Shown piece after piece: positions 1-11,752 of a stretch of DNA of 64,000 nt; the stretch's first letter is position 1, and every line of letters begins with the position of its first letter. The notes under the pieces are model-generated. The model did not search any database. It was not told the DNA's origin and was given only the letters and a program-made list of their open reading frames with translations. The stretch is taken from positions 7,738,762 to 7,802,761 of the forward strand of contig CM075783.1 in the NCBI GenBank assembly GCA_037974665.1. Reading direction: 5' to 3'. A program made the position numbers and the translations under genes. Source of the DNA: Ehretia macrophylla. Its lineage: Eukaryota > Streptophyta > Magnoliopsida > Boraginales > Ehretiaceae.

Positions 1-168
1 TACTTTCCTTTAATAATCATTCATTTGCATACATATCAAATAGCTCATTAGACTGATTAAACTATTTGTAAATATCCAGAGATGTCAATTGGTTCTTCTA
101 TTTCTCTTATCAGTATTCTACTTGAGAATATATTTACTTGCTCAACTTTTAATGACTGAAAAAGAAAT

Positions 169-1002
169 TTGGTTATAATACTCACTGCCAGAGGTTATGA
201 CCATGTTCTATTTCAACCCTGTCCTATTATCACCCTTGAGTCAACTTTGGAGGAGCGGACTTTTGAAAGAAAATGGAAAAGAACCAATAACATGGCTAGA
301 TTCTACATGATACTTTTTATGTCAAAAGTTCTCCAAGTCCAAGTTGAAGGGATGAGAGCTACTAAAGATATCATGAGCTACTTGGAAGGTACATTTGTTG
401 AAAATAGCAAGCCAGCTTGGCAAGTTGCTATTAGAGCTATTATCAGCACTAAGATGGCTGAAGGGATGTCCCTCATAGAGCACGTGCTCAGAATGGAAAA
501 ATACCTGGATACAACCAGAGTTCTTAATGCAAAATTTGATAACAGGATCCAAGTATAAATGATACTAGAAACTCTACTTGAATCCTTTGCTCATTTCAAG
601 CTCCGCTATTATGAGGGCAAGATAGATATGGGCCTATCATATATGATGGAAGAACTACAAGAAGTAGAGACCACTCTAAAACCCTACGATTATGTGGATC
701 TTACTCAGTCTTTGTCTTTTTGTCTTGCTCCAAATAGCAAGAAGATCAAAAAAGAGAGTAACCAGCAGAAGCATGAGATGGACATAAAGAGTAAAAAGTA
801 TGATGGTGATAAGCCCCAAGGAAAGTGGTTCAAGTGTGACTCCGTGTCAAGCACCAGAAGAATAACTGACCTCAAGTACCTAGCCAAGGGCAAGACAGGT
901 ACCTTTATTTTCTTTCTAGTTGAAACTTTTTTAGTGGTAGATTCTACTTCCTTGTGGATAGTAGAGTTAGGCACCACTAATGTTGACTACAATTCTTTGT
1001 AG
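169..1002 (+). pseudogene. Ty1/copia element A, gag remnant
   Basis: Two abutting open stretches (169-558 and 559-1002) read as a copia-type Gag of the UBN2 class. The first carries the hydrophobic and charged helical core (MARFYMILFMSKVL, then SYLEGTFVENSKPAW); the second continues with LLESFAHFKLRYYEGK, typical of the C-terminal half, and a lysine-rich tail. A stop at 556-558 separates them in the same frame. The expected CCHC knuckle is degraded: KWFKCDSVSSTRR near 825-860 keeps one cysteine of the motif. The element starts upstream of the window, so its 5' LTR is not visible. Family-level assignment is by recognition of the protein pattern; the coding potential is clearly lost. Confidence 0.75.
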
Positions 1003-2690
1003 AGGTTTCAAGACACCAGAAAGATGATTTAGGGGAAATTCTGAATTGCAAAGAGACATAAGGACCAGCATGTAGGCATATGCAGTGGGAGATGTTATTT
1101 CATAAATAAATAGTCTTTGAATAATGTTTTGCAAGTTTTTCTCTATTTTCCGATGAACTTTTGTTTTCGGAATCGCAATAGTTAATCTGGATGTTCAATT
1201 TTTGAATGGATCCATATTTTTGGGAAAAATATCCAAATAGTTTATTAATCAATTATTTATGATAATATCACTGCATAACACTGAGTTGATATAGTCAAGT
1301 ACATAAAGAGAAATTTTTTTCTTCTACATATTTTTGTGCCATTTGTGTTTAGGTTAATCTACACAAACTTTAGCGAATTGGTCAAGAATGGGTCCTAGGA
1401 CCCATTGGATCTTGAACCAGGTCACACCTCTAAGGTACAAAAGGCAAATATATTAGGTACACACAATTGTGTTGTCACACAGTAAATTGTGTCTGATCAT
1501 TGCACACCAAGATTCCTACTGGAATGGTGCACTGGAAAGGAGAAATTTGTACTATCTTTGAGATTTGGTAGGTTTCGTGATGAATCAAGTTACCAACATC
1601 CTTTTGAGAATACATTATTAAATAGAAACACACATACTAAATCTAGTTATGTCTATATCAGTCCATAGGATATCCCTAGATTAATGGATGTAAAAATATG
1701 CCCATGTATGGGATTGTCCAGCTTATGAACTGAATGACAGTTTGAACCTAGATCAAATATGTGTTATTTTATATTCAAAAGGTATATTGATGGATAAGCT
1801 TACAACCTTTAGGGGTCAAATACCTAGGGAAAGGTTGTATAAATCATCTGTGACTAGACTCAGAGATCGCATTAGAGGAAATCCCATCAAGATCCTCAGT
1901 ATCACTAGATCTCATAGCAACGCTGGAGAAGTACAACAACATGACTCTAGCTCACAAACGGAGCCATGTCATAATGGGAGGAAATCCAAGCCACTTGATG
2001 AATACTTCAGAGAATTTCACAAAACAGACTCCGATGATCAGGTAGTGGATCCCAAGAAATATGACATCTGGTGTGAATGCAGACAAATGACACCTTACAA
2101 TAGAATTTGAAATTGAGTCAAGTGCTCTTATCAGATTTTGGTATCTTATGCCCTCGCCCAAAGAAACTAACCCTATAGGGCATAGGTGGGTTTACAAGAA
2201 GAAAAGTATGATGGATGGGAAGGTGTTTATTCAAAGCAAAAGCTTATGGCAAAAAGGTACACTCAGAAAGAAAGGGTTCGACTATGAGAAAACCTTTGTC
2301 CCATCAGCTATGCTAGAATCCATCAAGCCACTCTTAGCCATCGTTTGACTACGAGATATGGCAAAATAATTGTCAATACAGCTTTCCTTAACGAAAGTCT
2401 TGGCGAGTGCATCAATATGATGCAACTAGATGGGTATATTGCTCAAGGTCAAACATATGCAGGCTTAAGAAGTCCATTGATGGACTTAAGCAAACATCTA
2501 GGGTATACACCATCAGTTTTGATCAATCCCCTTTTGATTAAGATGTTGGTGAGCCCTGTATGTGATAAGCTGGAGGGAAATGTTGCGTAATTCTTGTTCT
2601 CCAATATGGATGACATTCTGCTCATTAGAAATGGTGAAGGGTTGTTGTCATCGATTGAGGTTTGGATGTCTTCACAATTCAAGTACAAAA
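1003..2690 (+). pseudogene. Ty1/copia element A, decayed pol (protease/integrase traces, reverse transcriptase N-terminal part)
   Basis: Up to about 2110 there are only weak traces of protease and integrase. From 2148 the reverse transcriptase entry is recognisable: NPIGHRWVYKKK corresponds to the conserved 'P-I-G-x-(K/R)-W-V-Y-K-x-K' block, followed by FDYEKTFVPSAMLESIK (the 'D-Y-x-x-T-F-S-P-V' block) and, after a frameshift at about 2345, NTAFLNESLGECINMMQLDGYIAQG (the 'K-T-A-F-L-N-G' block). A further shift leads to a stretch reading towards SSQFKYK at 2668-2690, where the frame ends abruptly at foreign DNA. The missing part resumes at 10179 with RFNMVTCKPREVPV, so this is the left half of a split element. 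Confidence 0.8.
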
Positions 2691-2900
2691 GGGTGTTACA
2701 ATATCCGAGACCTTGAGAACTACTCGGCTATTTTACATATTAGGGTTTCAGCACAGCTTCCCTTTCTACCCGAGAATAATACAACAAACTCTAACTTTTA
2801 CAACTTGGATTGAAACATGACAGGCAAGGAGCTTCGAGCACGTAATTATTCAACTTTAGCGCATAATGTCAACCCATTTCAAGTTAAGCTACACCTGCAA

Positions 2901-2919
2901 GGGGGGGGGGGGGGGGGGG
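2901..2919. repeat. G19 homopolymer
   Basis: Nineteen consecutive G on the plus strand. On the minus strand it is a C-tract placed just before TTGCAGG, in the same relative place where related LTRs have a pyrimidine tract followed by CAG. Its exact length is a likely sequencing or assembly uncertainty. Confidence 0.9.
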
Positions 2920-4370
2920 AAAGAGGGTGAGCTCTTGGGAAGCTCAGTGAGGATAGAATATGAGAGTTTTAAAAACGCTTTTGAAAATCATGATGCGAGG
3001 TAGTTCAAGTGCGATATCATCAATAAACTATTCACATTCGAATCACGTGTCAATAACAGTAATGATATCTAGATAAACAATCAACTTTTCTCTTCGAGGT
3101 GAGTACTAGTCCCAAGTGAGAGCAAGGGCAGTAGTGGTGCCAAGCGAGAGTACTTATTCACATAATAAAAAGGATACAGTTCCACAAACATTTGTAGAGA
3201 TGGCCAGTCTCATGTCTTCTGTCAATATCATATCCCTAAACGCCAAACAGGAGGGTGATATCCGGATATACACCACGAATTACCATAGTAGCCAAGCCAT
3301 CCTAGCAAGCCCGATGCCGCCTAGGTGATACCGGAACTTCTACCATGAGGTTTATTAGATTGCTTGATCTTTAATGATTGAACAAGTGCATCCAATTCCC
3401 CCATGGAGTTAAGCCCCCCAACGAGAAAGGCAGTATTAGGAGGAACATGCACAAGTAGCCATATAACACACAATTGTAATTATAATCACGTTTTTTGATA
3501 AACACATAATTGGGAACAACAAATGAGGTTGTCCCCGTACAAGCAAATAATAGATAGTAAACTACATCACTCATTGTTGTCACTTAAAATGATAAATTTC
3601 ATGTAATGACATTTTTTAGTGGTTCAGGTAATACAAAACTAACCAACACGTAAAACATTGAAAGTCAAGATATAACATATTTTTAAGAAAAGTAGATAAC
3701 TATATATATTGCAGTCCAAGTTCATTCCAGTCTAGATAAGAACCACATTCCCCGAATATTCAATGTCCTTAGTTAGTTAAATTAAAACCTTAACTAATTG
3801 AATATTCTTTAACATCGTCACTAGCAAGGAAAGCTGACATTTAGGGTGCTTGAGTTAAAGTAAAGCCTACTTGTGCAGGTAATAATAATTTATTTAATTC
3901 TCGTCTAATTAAACTTAACAGTAGCAACTTTTTTCCAATCTTATCTAAATTCATTACTGATCTTGCTATTAACTAGGCTCTACTTATCCAAGTAGCGGTA
4001 TAGTATGTAGACAATAAAAGCTTTCCACAAGGAAGAGTAAATTTGAAGGAACCGTAGTAAGTCTATTAAGACCTTGTAAATAAATTTATATAAATTCACT
4101 CAACATAACCTAACTGATTTCTCATGGTCATATAACAAATATAATAATGTCTTATATTATTAAACTAGCCTACTTCATATAGTAATTTAATGCTTTCCAG
4201 TAGAACACCCTTACATTACTCCTTTGTTAATAGTCTTTCATATATACTAACTTATTTCGTAAACATAAGATAACAGTACTGCTTTCTAGACAAATGCCTT
4301 AACTTAATAAGTAGATTATTCCAACATATCAAAAACCTCCTCTCGTGAATATACATTAATAATCCTTCAA

Positions 4371-4452
4371 AACAGAAACAACCTCACATGATAATGCTTC
4401 CATTAACACGCATAACAGAAACAACCTCACATGATAATGCTTCCATTAACAC
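4371..4452. repeat. Two identical 39-bp direct repeats
   Basis: The 39-bp unit at 4371-4409 (starting AACAGAAACAACCTCACATG) recurs without a difference at 4414-4452, separated by GCAT. Perfect identity in otherwise decayed DNA suggests a recent local duplication. Confidence 0.9.
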
Positions 4453-6697
4453 TATCCTACATATTACCAATATGCTATGATCAGAGAGAGAGTAAAATTA
4501 ATAAGCTTGAAACCAATGAAGCATAACAAGCTATACAATATTCAACATGGTTTATACGTTTAAGAAATCACATAATAGCAAATGAATTCCAACGGAAAAA
4601 TTAACTTTAATATATCCGAGGCATTTATGCACGTATAACCATACATGCTGGATTTTCTCAAAATTTCCTCACTTAGTAACGTAAATAAACTAATAGTTTG
4701 ACTTCTCAACCTTTAACATTTAGCTTTTTAATTTTATCAATTAAACCTGTTAGTATCAAATGCTTCTAAGTTCAAATAAAATATGATAAACATAAAACAC
4801 ATGAATTTAGAAATGTCCTCACTTCAAGTTGTGACAATCGTGACTTGTTCCTAGTAGTACCCAGTTAATCTTTAAGACAAAACTAAACTAATAGAAGTTA
4901 TTTGTGTGTTAAAAGTTGAAGTCCAGCAGCCCTTATATAGTATCGTGATCGCGTGGTGGTGGTAACGTTTTAAAGCAGGTGGTATTCATTCAATTTCTTA
5001 AGTGTCTTACGTGTGGTGATAGCAATAGAAAGCTAATTATAGATGTTAATTACTATTATAGAGCAGCCATGATGAACCCCATTAAATCACAATTAGGGGT
5101 GGATAAGAGTCATGTTAGCTACTTTACCTTAGCCGAAGCCACCTATTACGTTAGGCTAGTTTGTTTGTTAGTTATCATTGCTAATTCACCTACGTGGTGT
5201 AGTAAAACTTTTAGCTTGTACATGCAAGCTGCTCACTAGGTGGTGAGGCAATGGTGATGTCGCAATTTTGGTTAAGCCGTGGTGAAGTTCAAGTTCGAGC
5301 TAGGCCGTGGTGGTCAAGCTCATGGATTTAGGTGATAGCTATTTTAGATAACGTTACTTTAGGAAGTAATTGGTATTGAAAACCCTTTTTTCACGGATTT
5401 AAACAAAATAATAATTTTAGATAAAGACTCCAATATTCTGATGTTTTACTTTGTAAGCTAAGATTTGCTATTCTGTTACTATCTAATTAATTTATCCGTA
5501 ACCTCTCATCATTTTTACACTATTCAAGGTACCTAATAATACATCTACCCGACTCTTCTTACTGTTCCACGGAAGACCATTTCCAAATGATTCTAGTATG
5601 TATTTTATGATCGACTGATATATCATATTCTAATTCTACTTATTTATGTTATCCTAATAAACTATATTCTAATAGTTTCACTTCTTAATTTCCTATCCTT
5701 AGTTAATTACTATTTGGAGAATAAGATTAATCAACTGCTCGAGAATGCTATTAGCCTAAAGGATTGCATATTATATTAGCCATATGTTATCTAATATATT
5801 TACCTTTTCTAGCAGCTTCTATATTTTCCAGTCATCCGTGGCCTAGATAATTACTTAGTAGAACTCTGTGAAAGTTGTTAAATTTAAATGAAAAGTAAAG
5901 TGCTAAATTTAATATTTCTAACTTCTTAACACTCCAACTAAGGTTGGCTAACCACGCTTAAAGGCTATATATAAATAGAGAGTAATAACTAACTTAACTT
6001 ACAAACTTTCAGTAATAAAACCAAGTATTATCCAATACATTTTTTCCCAAGTTCAGTAAGTATACTAATTTCTTTCTCCATTTATTTTAAACTATGGGTG
6101 TTAAGTAGCTAATGAATTTTGGAAGTCTACACCAATCTTGTACTCCAATGAGATGTAATATTTCACTTTTCCTAATTTATTTACAAACACCAGTACCTAG
6201 TTATTCATATTACTTTACCAACATACTAACCTTTTCAAATAAATTAAAATTGCAATTGCTACTCCATAGAAAATCTCTCGGCTAACAACCTACTTTTCAG
6301 AAATTAAGATTATCATATAGTGTTATTATCATATTACCTAATTACTATATCCTTAAGGTTATTATCTTTTAACTAAGATAAGTAGTTAATAGAATGAACA
6401 ACTAATCTTGCTTAAATGCTACCCAAATTATATAAAAAGAAAAGTTCTAAATTCCTTATTCTTAACTCTTTGATGTTCAAACCATCTAAATACACCTTAC
6501 CAAGTTATTCCTTTCTTCTCAATTGAAACGAATGCTTAGTTTGATATGCTAGGGTTTATACATATCCAAAGTTTAAATTAGTTCCTAACACGGAAAATAT
6601 GAGCACACAACGTAATATCATCAACCTAACACCATACAATTATAGATAATACCTAATTAATAGGCTAATGCCTGAGAATTAAGTATGGGGCCTCACA

Positions 6698-8203
6698 GTT
6701 AACCCAAATCAATATTCTATGAAGTAATCAATGACGAAAACCCTACCGAATGGATGGTTGCTCCCATCAACACCTCGATTGAAAACTCATTTTAATCTAT
6801 TCTTGTTAAGTCATAGTAAAGAGACTACCCTCCGAAAGGAATGACCCATATGCAGGTGAGCTCAGAATAGCTCCCACTATTAGCATAGACTAAAATAGAA
6901 AGCCTTAGGATTTTTTCCAAAATCCTTTTTCCTACTTGATATTTTGATATGTAAGGGTTTTTAACTATAACTATGTCTTTGTAATTTGTTCCTCAGTTTT
7001 AATCCAAGCAAGCCTGGTTCGAAGACCCTTGCTCATTAAAACACCTTTAAATTACAATAGTTATACACCTATTAATTATTACTATGTCTTGCAATTTGAC
7101 TTTAGTTTTAATCTAAGCAAGCTCGGTCCATAGACCCTTGCTATAAAATATCTTTAATTGCAATAGTTATAAGTTGATTCAGGTTTAGGTAACGCCACTT
7201 AGGATAAACTAGGCTAACTAAAGCACTTAGGCTCATACTAGGCAATTAATCCTAAGTTTATTTCATAATCTCTAGTTCTAAATAGAACTGGTTCTAGATT
7301 ATGATTTTGATTAGCCTTCCAAAGTATAATTAATCTGGATTTAACCCTTTTTAAATCCTAGTGGTTGTTCATGTTATTATATGAGATACTATCATATAAT
7401 ATATTCAATAAAATAAGAATATAAGCACATATGACAAATATAGTAACTTTTAAAAACAACCACTTTCCACTTTTGACGGCTTCCTGTTTGAGATTTTTCC
7501 ATAATTTCACATTTGACCCTAAATGTTTATGGAAATGTCAATTGCCTTCATAAGGATCATGAAATTGTACTTGTACCCCATCAATGCCATAAAATTGCAA
7601 TTGGCATCCAAAACTTTCGTCTTGATTTCAATTTGACCCCCATTGAACCACCAAGTGCCAATTTGGCTTATGACTCGACCACCATGGCTTACCATCACAC
7701 CCACGGCTCCAAGGGTGATGCACCATGACCTAGGCAGCCCTAAACAACACCAAAAATCTGGAAAAAAAAAAGATTGAAGCCAGTCGCCACTCCAATCTTT
7801 TTCCATCTTCATGATTTCGGCAATTTTTGTGAATCAAATGCAATTTCAAGCACACCTATGTTATTACATTGATTCCTAATCTCCCAAAAGGAGTTACATT
7901 CAGAAAACTATGCAATTAACCTAGCTATTACATCCATTGGATAAACCACCAACAATAATAACATTAATTACACCATTGCTGAAAAATAAACATCACACGA
8001 ATACATTCATTCAAGCTATCAAAAAGTGGATATTAACGTGCTGCAAAACAGAGGTTAGTACCCTCAAACAACACACATTTAAGCCATATAATAATCACAC
8101 AAAGACAGTCCATAAACGGCCCTAGGTAGTCCACCAACCATGGACTTATTCTAGTACGCAATTTCTACCGATTTCAAGTTTTAATGCATGATTAAGATGA
8201 CAT
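6698..8203. other. Non-coding stretch, probable internal region of a reverse copia-type element
   Basis: This lies downstream (minus strand) of the primer-binding site at 8204-8215, so it is probably 5' untranslated DNA of that element. I recognise no Gag or Pol motif on either strand. The only longer frames, at 7519-7812 minus and 7513-7728 plus, overlap each other and match nothing I know. It holds the imperfect tandem duplication at 6968-7171. Confidence 0.4.
6968..7171. repeat. Imperfect tandem duplication of about 95 bp, each unit with inverted ends
   Basis: Unit 1 (6968-7065) and unit 2 (7080-7171) share the order ACTATGTCTT, CAATTTG-like, GTTTTAATC.AAGCAAGC, AGACCCTTGCT, CAATAGTTATA. 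The start of each unit (ATAACTATG...) is roughly complementary to its end (CAATAGTTAT), so each could fold on itself. Confidence 0.75.
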
Positions 8204-8215
8204 GCTCTGATACCA
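8204..8215 (-). other. Primer-binding site complementary to initiator tRNA-Met
   Basis: The minus strand reads TGGTATCAGAGC two bases after the CCTTCA end of the adjoining LTR. This is the standard plant retrotransposon primer site for tRNA-Met. It shows that the LTR at 8218-10178 is a 5' LTR of a reverse-oriented element whose body lies to the left. Confidence 0.9.
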
Positions 8216-8636
8216 CTTGAAGGATGTGGATTCCTAGGCATCTAGATATTTAATTTCAGTTTACATGCGGAATCTATAAACAATAAATACCAGCTACATA
8301 ATCCACCCAGGAACTCATGAAATCATGCATAAAATATTCAACTGAAACCAATATCGTGTACTAATAAAGTGGGAGTATGATTATTACCTTTTGTGTTGGC
8401 TTGTATACGTAACACACACACAAGTTCTACCGGAATATGGCGGGAAAGAATCCTCCAAGCAATGAGAAGACCTCCAAGGCACGAGCACTCCGACTCTTAT
8501 CTCTTATTCCAATTCCTTTGTGAATGACAATGAAAATTGTGGGATTTTTGTCTCTCCCTTTCTTAATGGATTTTGGACGTGTGTGTGTAGCTAGGTGTAT
8601 GTCACGTTTCATATATGGTGTGTGTAGGTTGCCCAT

Positions 8637-8646
8637 CTATTTATAG
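8637..8646 (-). promoter_or_regulatory. TATA-type box of the copia LTR
   Basis: CTATAAATAG on the minus strand, within GCATCTATAAATAGATGG. Its place in the downstream third of the LTR fits a retrotransposon core promoter. Confidence 0.6.
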
Positions 8647-8665
8647 ATGCTGGTTAGGAGATAGA

Positions 8666-8926
8666 GATAGAGTGTTCTAGTTAGACTAGATAATTATTTC
8701 CTGATTAATTATCTTAGAGATAATTCACATTATCTCTTAATAAATCAAGATAATTATCTCTATCCTAACAAACTCTATCCACACGTGATCAAGATAGAGT
8801 ATCCTAGTTAGAGTAGACAACTACCTCTTGAATTTTTTTTTTATCAATTATCTTAGAGATAATTTATATTATCTCATAATTAATAAATCATGATAATTAT
8901 CTCTACTAACATACTCTATCCACATG
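8666..8926. repeat. Tandem duplication inside the copia LTR (units of about 130 bp)
   Basis: Unit 1 (8666-8792) and unit 2 (8793-8926) both run GATAGAGT, CTAGTTAGA, ATTATCTTAGAGATAAT, AATAAATCA, GATAATTATCTCTA, ACTCTATCCACA. They lie just upstream (minus strand) of the TATA box, the place where LTR enhancer repeats usually sit. The ATTATCTTAGAGATAAT core is itself palindromic. Confidence 0.85.
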
Positions 8927-10178
8927 CCTATACATGTCAACCACACATAGGAGTGTACCTGGCACACGTTGTTAAGACATCATCAGATAGGACAAACATT
9001 CTTGTCTTAAGAGTGTCTCTTGTCCTGATGTCTTAAACTTCTTAATTGAGTTGCTTGTTCCCAAATAGGAAACCATGCTCAATTACCACACAGACGCCAA
9101 GTTAAGAAAGTTACAAATTACCATAAAGGAAAATGGCTAGGAGAGGGAGCCGAAGACATAGTTGTTGTGGCTACAAAATGACCAAAATGCCCCTGCTAGA
9201 TACTAGCAGTATTTTGACCATTTTAACCTTAACTCATTCCACTAAAGAGTTAGGGTTGCACTCCATGGCAACTAATAAACTTTCGAGGGAGATTTATAGT
9301 CTTTGACCTACTAAACAAAATGACTGAAATACCCCTTATGTTTTCAACCGCATTCAAGAATAAGTCCTGCATTCGTACTATCATCCTATCTTGATTACAT
9401 CTACACTTTGGACCTTTATCATTCATATAATCAGCACCCAAATACTATACCCTTGTTCTCGAGAACGACCCACAAGTCTAGTATCCAATATAGCCCGAGC
9501 TATATTACTAAGCGCTTAGTTTTTGGATGATCACATAGATAACTCCAAGCGTGTAGCTCACTATCACTTAAGATAGCATAGAATCATGACTCATATGCAT
9601 GCCACCTAATGGATCTAGTCCATATGTCCAAAACACCAAGCTGTTGACCCTATTATAAGATCTCACCCATAGTGATTCAAAACACGTCTTAGAATCCATT
9701 GATACATCCACATATGCCCATGATATAGAGCATTGATCACTTAGTAGCTTAAGATGCTTTTATTTCTCTGACAATGATAGTAATGTCACTGAGATTGAAT
9801 CTATTGTAGTCTCGTTCAATGCATTCACATTCATTAATTAAAGCAGTCCAGAAAGCCCGTCCAATGACCCAAGGTAACTCATCCTACCAAATAGGAGACT
9901 CTCTCATTATAACCTTACCATAGAAAAGTGTCCAGCTTCACTATTCCGTTATGAACATATACTGTTGATCCAAGCCTCAAGCATAGACCTTCTTTGCGGA
10001 TCACCATGCACATATACTATTCATTTGTATCAAGGTGCCTTATTGCATACAATTATATATCAAATAACATAGAGAATATATCATGCTCATCATGAATGCA
10101 CTGAATTATTAACTGACTAATATCCAATATATTGAGATATCTTAGTGTTAATGGTCTTTAGGGCATCCAATCCCAACA

Positions 10179-10989
10179 ATGTATACTCAAAAGATTTAAC
10201 ATGGTTACATGCAAGCCTAGAGAAGTACCTGTTATGAAAGAAGGCAAATTTAGTAACAGGCAGTGTCCTAAGAATGACATTGAGAGAGATGTTATGAAAA
10301 ATATCCTATATGCTAGTGCAGTTGACATTTAATGTATGCACAGGTTTGCACAAGACCTGATTTGTTTTTTCCATGAATGCTCTTGGTTGGTATCTGTTAA
10401 ATTCAGGGCAAGATCATTGGATTGTTACTAAGAAAGTCATGAGATACTTGCAGAAAACTAAACCTTTTTTGCTTGTGTACAAGAGAATGGATAAACTTGA
10501 AGTTGTTGGATATTTTGATTCAGATTTTGGTGGTTGCCCAGATAACATGAAGTCTACTTATGGGTATATTTTTATGCTTACAAGAGGAGCCATTTCTTTG
10601 AAAAGCGTTAAGTACAGCTTGGTTGCATCATCGACGATGTATGCAGAGTTTATAGCATGTTTTAGGGCATCTTCGTAAGAAGTTTGGCTCAAGAATTTAA
10701 TCTCAGAACTTCATGTGGTAGATTCTATTTCTAGACTAATTTTGATCTATTATGACAATAATACGACTGTGTTATATTCCAAGAACAATAAAATTAGTAG
10801 TGGGTCTAAGCACATGGAGATAAAGTATCTCGTAGTCAGAGACTTGGTCAAAAAGGGTGCCATTGTTATTGAAAATATAAAAACAGACTCAGTGCTTGCA
10901 ATCTTCTAACCAAAGGTTTAAGACCCAAAATGTTTAAACAACATGTCGAGAATATGAGGGTTATAGAGTCATTTGACCTTTTGGGTTAG
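10179..10989 (+). pseudogene. Ty1/copia element A, C-terminal reverse transcriptase and RNase H
   Basis: Starts LKRFNMVTCKPREVPV (10186 onward), the 'V-L-x-R-F-N-M' block of copia RT. RNase H follows: GYFDSDFGGCPDNMKST with the first catalytic Asp in its usual block, YGYIFMLTRGAISLKS, ASSTMYAEFIACFRAS (the E-A-E-(Y/F) block here reads YAEF), then LIYYDNNTTVLYSKNN with the third Asp, and HMEIKYLVVRDLVKKG. The reading ends naturally at 10989 after VENMRVIESFDLLG. Frames shift at about 10330, 10676 and 10910. It is the right half of the element interrupted at 2690; roughly 35 codons expected between the halves are absent. Confidence 0.85.
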
Positions 10990-11752
10990 TGGGAGTCGTT
11001 TATAATTTTAAAATTTTGAACAATGTTTTGTTATTAATTTTTATATCAGCTGGTTAATAATTGAATTATTTTGATGATCATCATTGTTGTTTTAAAATGT
11101 CTCTATTGTTATTTATTGTTTAAAATCTCAAGATATTATGATTGGAGACATATTGACTGGTTGCACTCAAGGGGATTTCACTTTCTAGGCATAAAGGTTA
11201 TGTGAAATGGTAAACATGAGCTTGTTAGAGTCATGTAATTTCACACGCTAGGCATAAAGGAAAATGAAATTATGAATATAAGGGCAATACAATTTCACTG
11301 CTTATTTATTAAGCATACGATTGAAGTGAAAATTGGAGGCATGTTGACTCAATAGAGTCAGACAATTTCGCTTGTTAGGCATATGAGTTTTAAGCTAGGC
11401 GGTTTGAGTAAAATTGTGGAGGATCGATAAGGAAATAGTCGTTGTTTTGATCATATGGTTGGTTATTCCTTATTACACTACTAGACTATGATCTATGTCG
11501 ATTTGATTAATAATATTTTGATTGTGGATAGGTTATATGTCAATGGTAAAGGGCATATCGATCGCCATAGTCCGATATTAGAGATCAAATTGGACCGGAT
11601 TGGTTCAAGATGCTTTCTCAGGACTATTATTTTTGAAATCGTGGCCACGTCAACTATTTTTTTGTTGTTATCAACTTGAGAGTCGTTTTAAAATAAATAA
11701 AACTATTTTATTTAAATTCAATTTTTTAATTAATGTAGCCCAAGTGGGAGAA
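10990..11752 (+). other. 3' untranslated region of copia A with four similar hairpins and a polypurine tract
   Basis: No coding sequence. Four inverted repeats with ATTTCAC-type and GTGAAAT-type arms occur at about 11175-11208, 11237-11271, 11291-11344 and 11374-11415; three keep an AGGCATA loop and the third has AGCATA. The last bases before the LTR, CAAGTGGGAGAA (11741-11752), are a typical copia polypurine tract for plus-strand priming. Confidence 0.6.

Larger units (their letters stand above)
2694..6697 (-). mobile_element. Candidate long reverse-oriented Ty3/gypsy LTR
   Basis: On the minus strand the block begins TGTGAGGCCCCATAC (6697) and ends ATATTGTAACA (2694), the TG...CA termini expected of a chromovirus LTR. 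Near its 3' part the minus strand reads ATCCTCACTGAGCTTCCC and then GAGCTCACCC, closely like the LTR of gypsy 2 at 47350-47382. No coding sequence is present; the DNA is AT-rich. About 4 kb is long for an LTR, and the flanking pentamers (AAGGG left, GTTAA right) do not match, so it may be two fragments or one LTR with internal insertions. Confidence 0.45.
8218..10178 (-). mobile_element. 5' LTR of a reverse-oriented copia-type element (1961 bp)
   Basis: Minus strand starts TGTTGGGATTGGATGCCC at 10178 and ends CCTTCA at 8218, directly before the tRNA-Met primer site. The start matches the family of long copia LTRs also present at 19097, 20457, 38117 and 42357 (TGTTRGRGATATGC). It includes a TATA-like box at 8637-8646 and a local tandem duplication at 8666-8926. 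No partner 3' LTR is seen to the left, so the element is truncated. It ends precisely at copia A sequence that resumes at 10179. Confidence 0.85.

Noticed and set aside
4979..5239. 86-codon plus-strand frame
   Set aside because: Lies in AT-rich repeat DNA, matches nothing known, no neighbouring exon-like structure.
7513..7812. Two overlapping frames near the primer site of the reverse copia-type element
   Set aside because: Considered as gag start, but no Gag motif, and both strands are open equally.
8204..8215. tRNA gene fragments (GCTCTGATACCA and its complement at many places)
   Set aside because: These are 12-base primer-binding sites; no cloverleaf around any of them.
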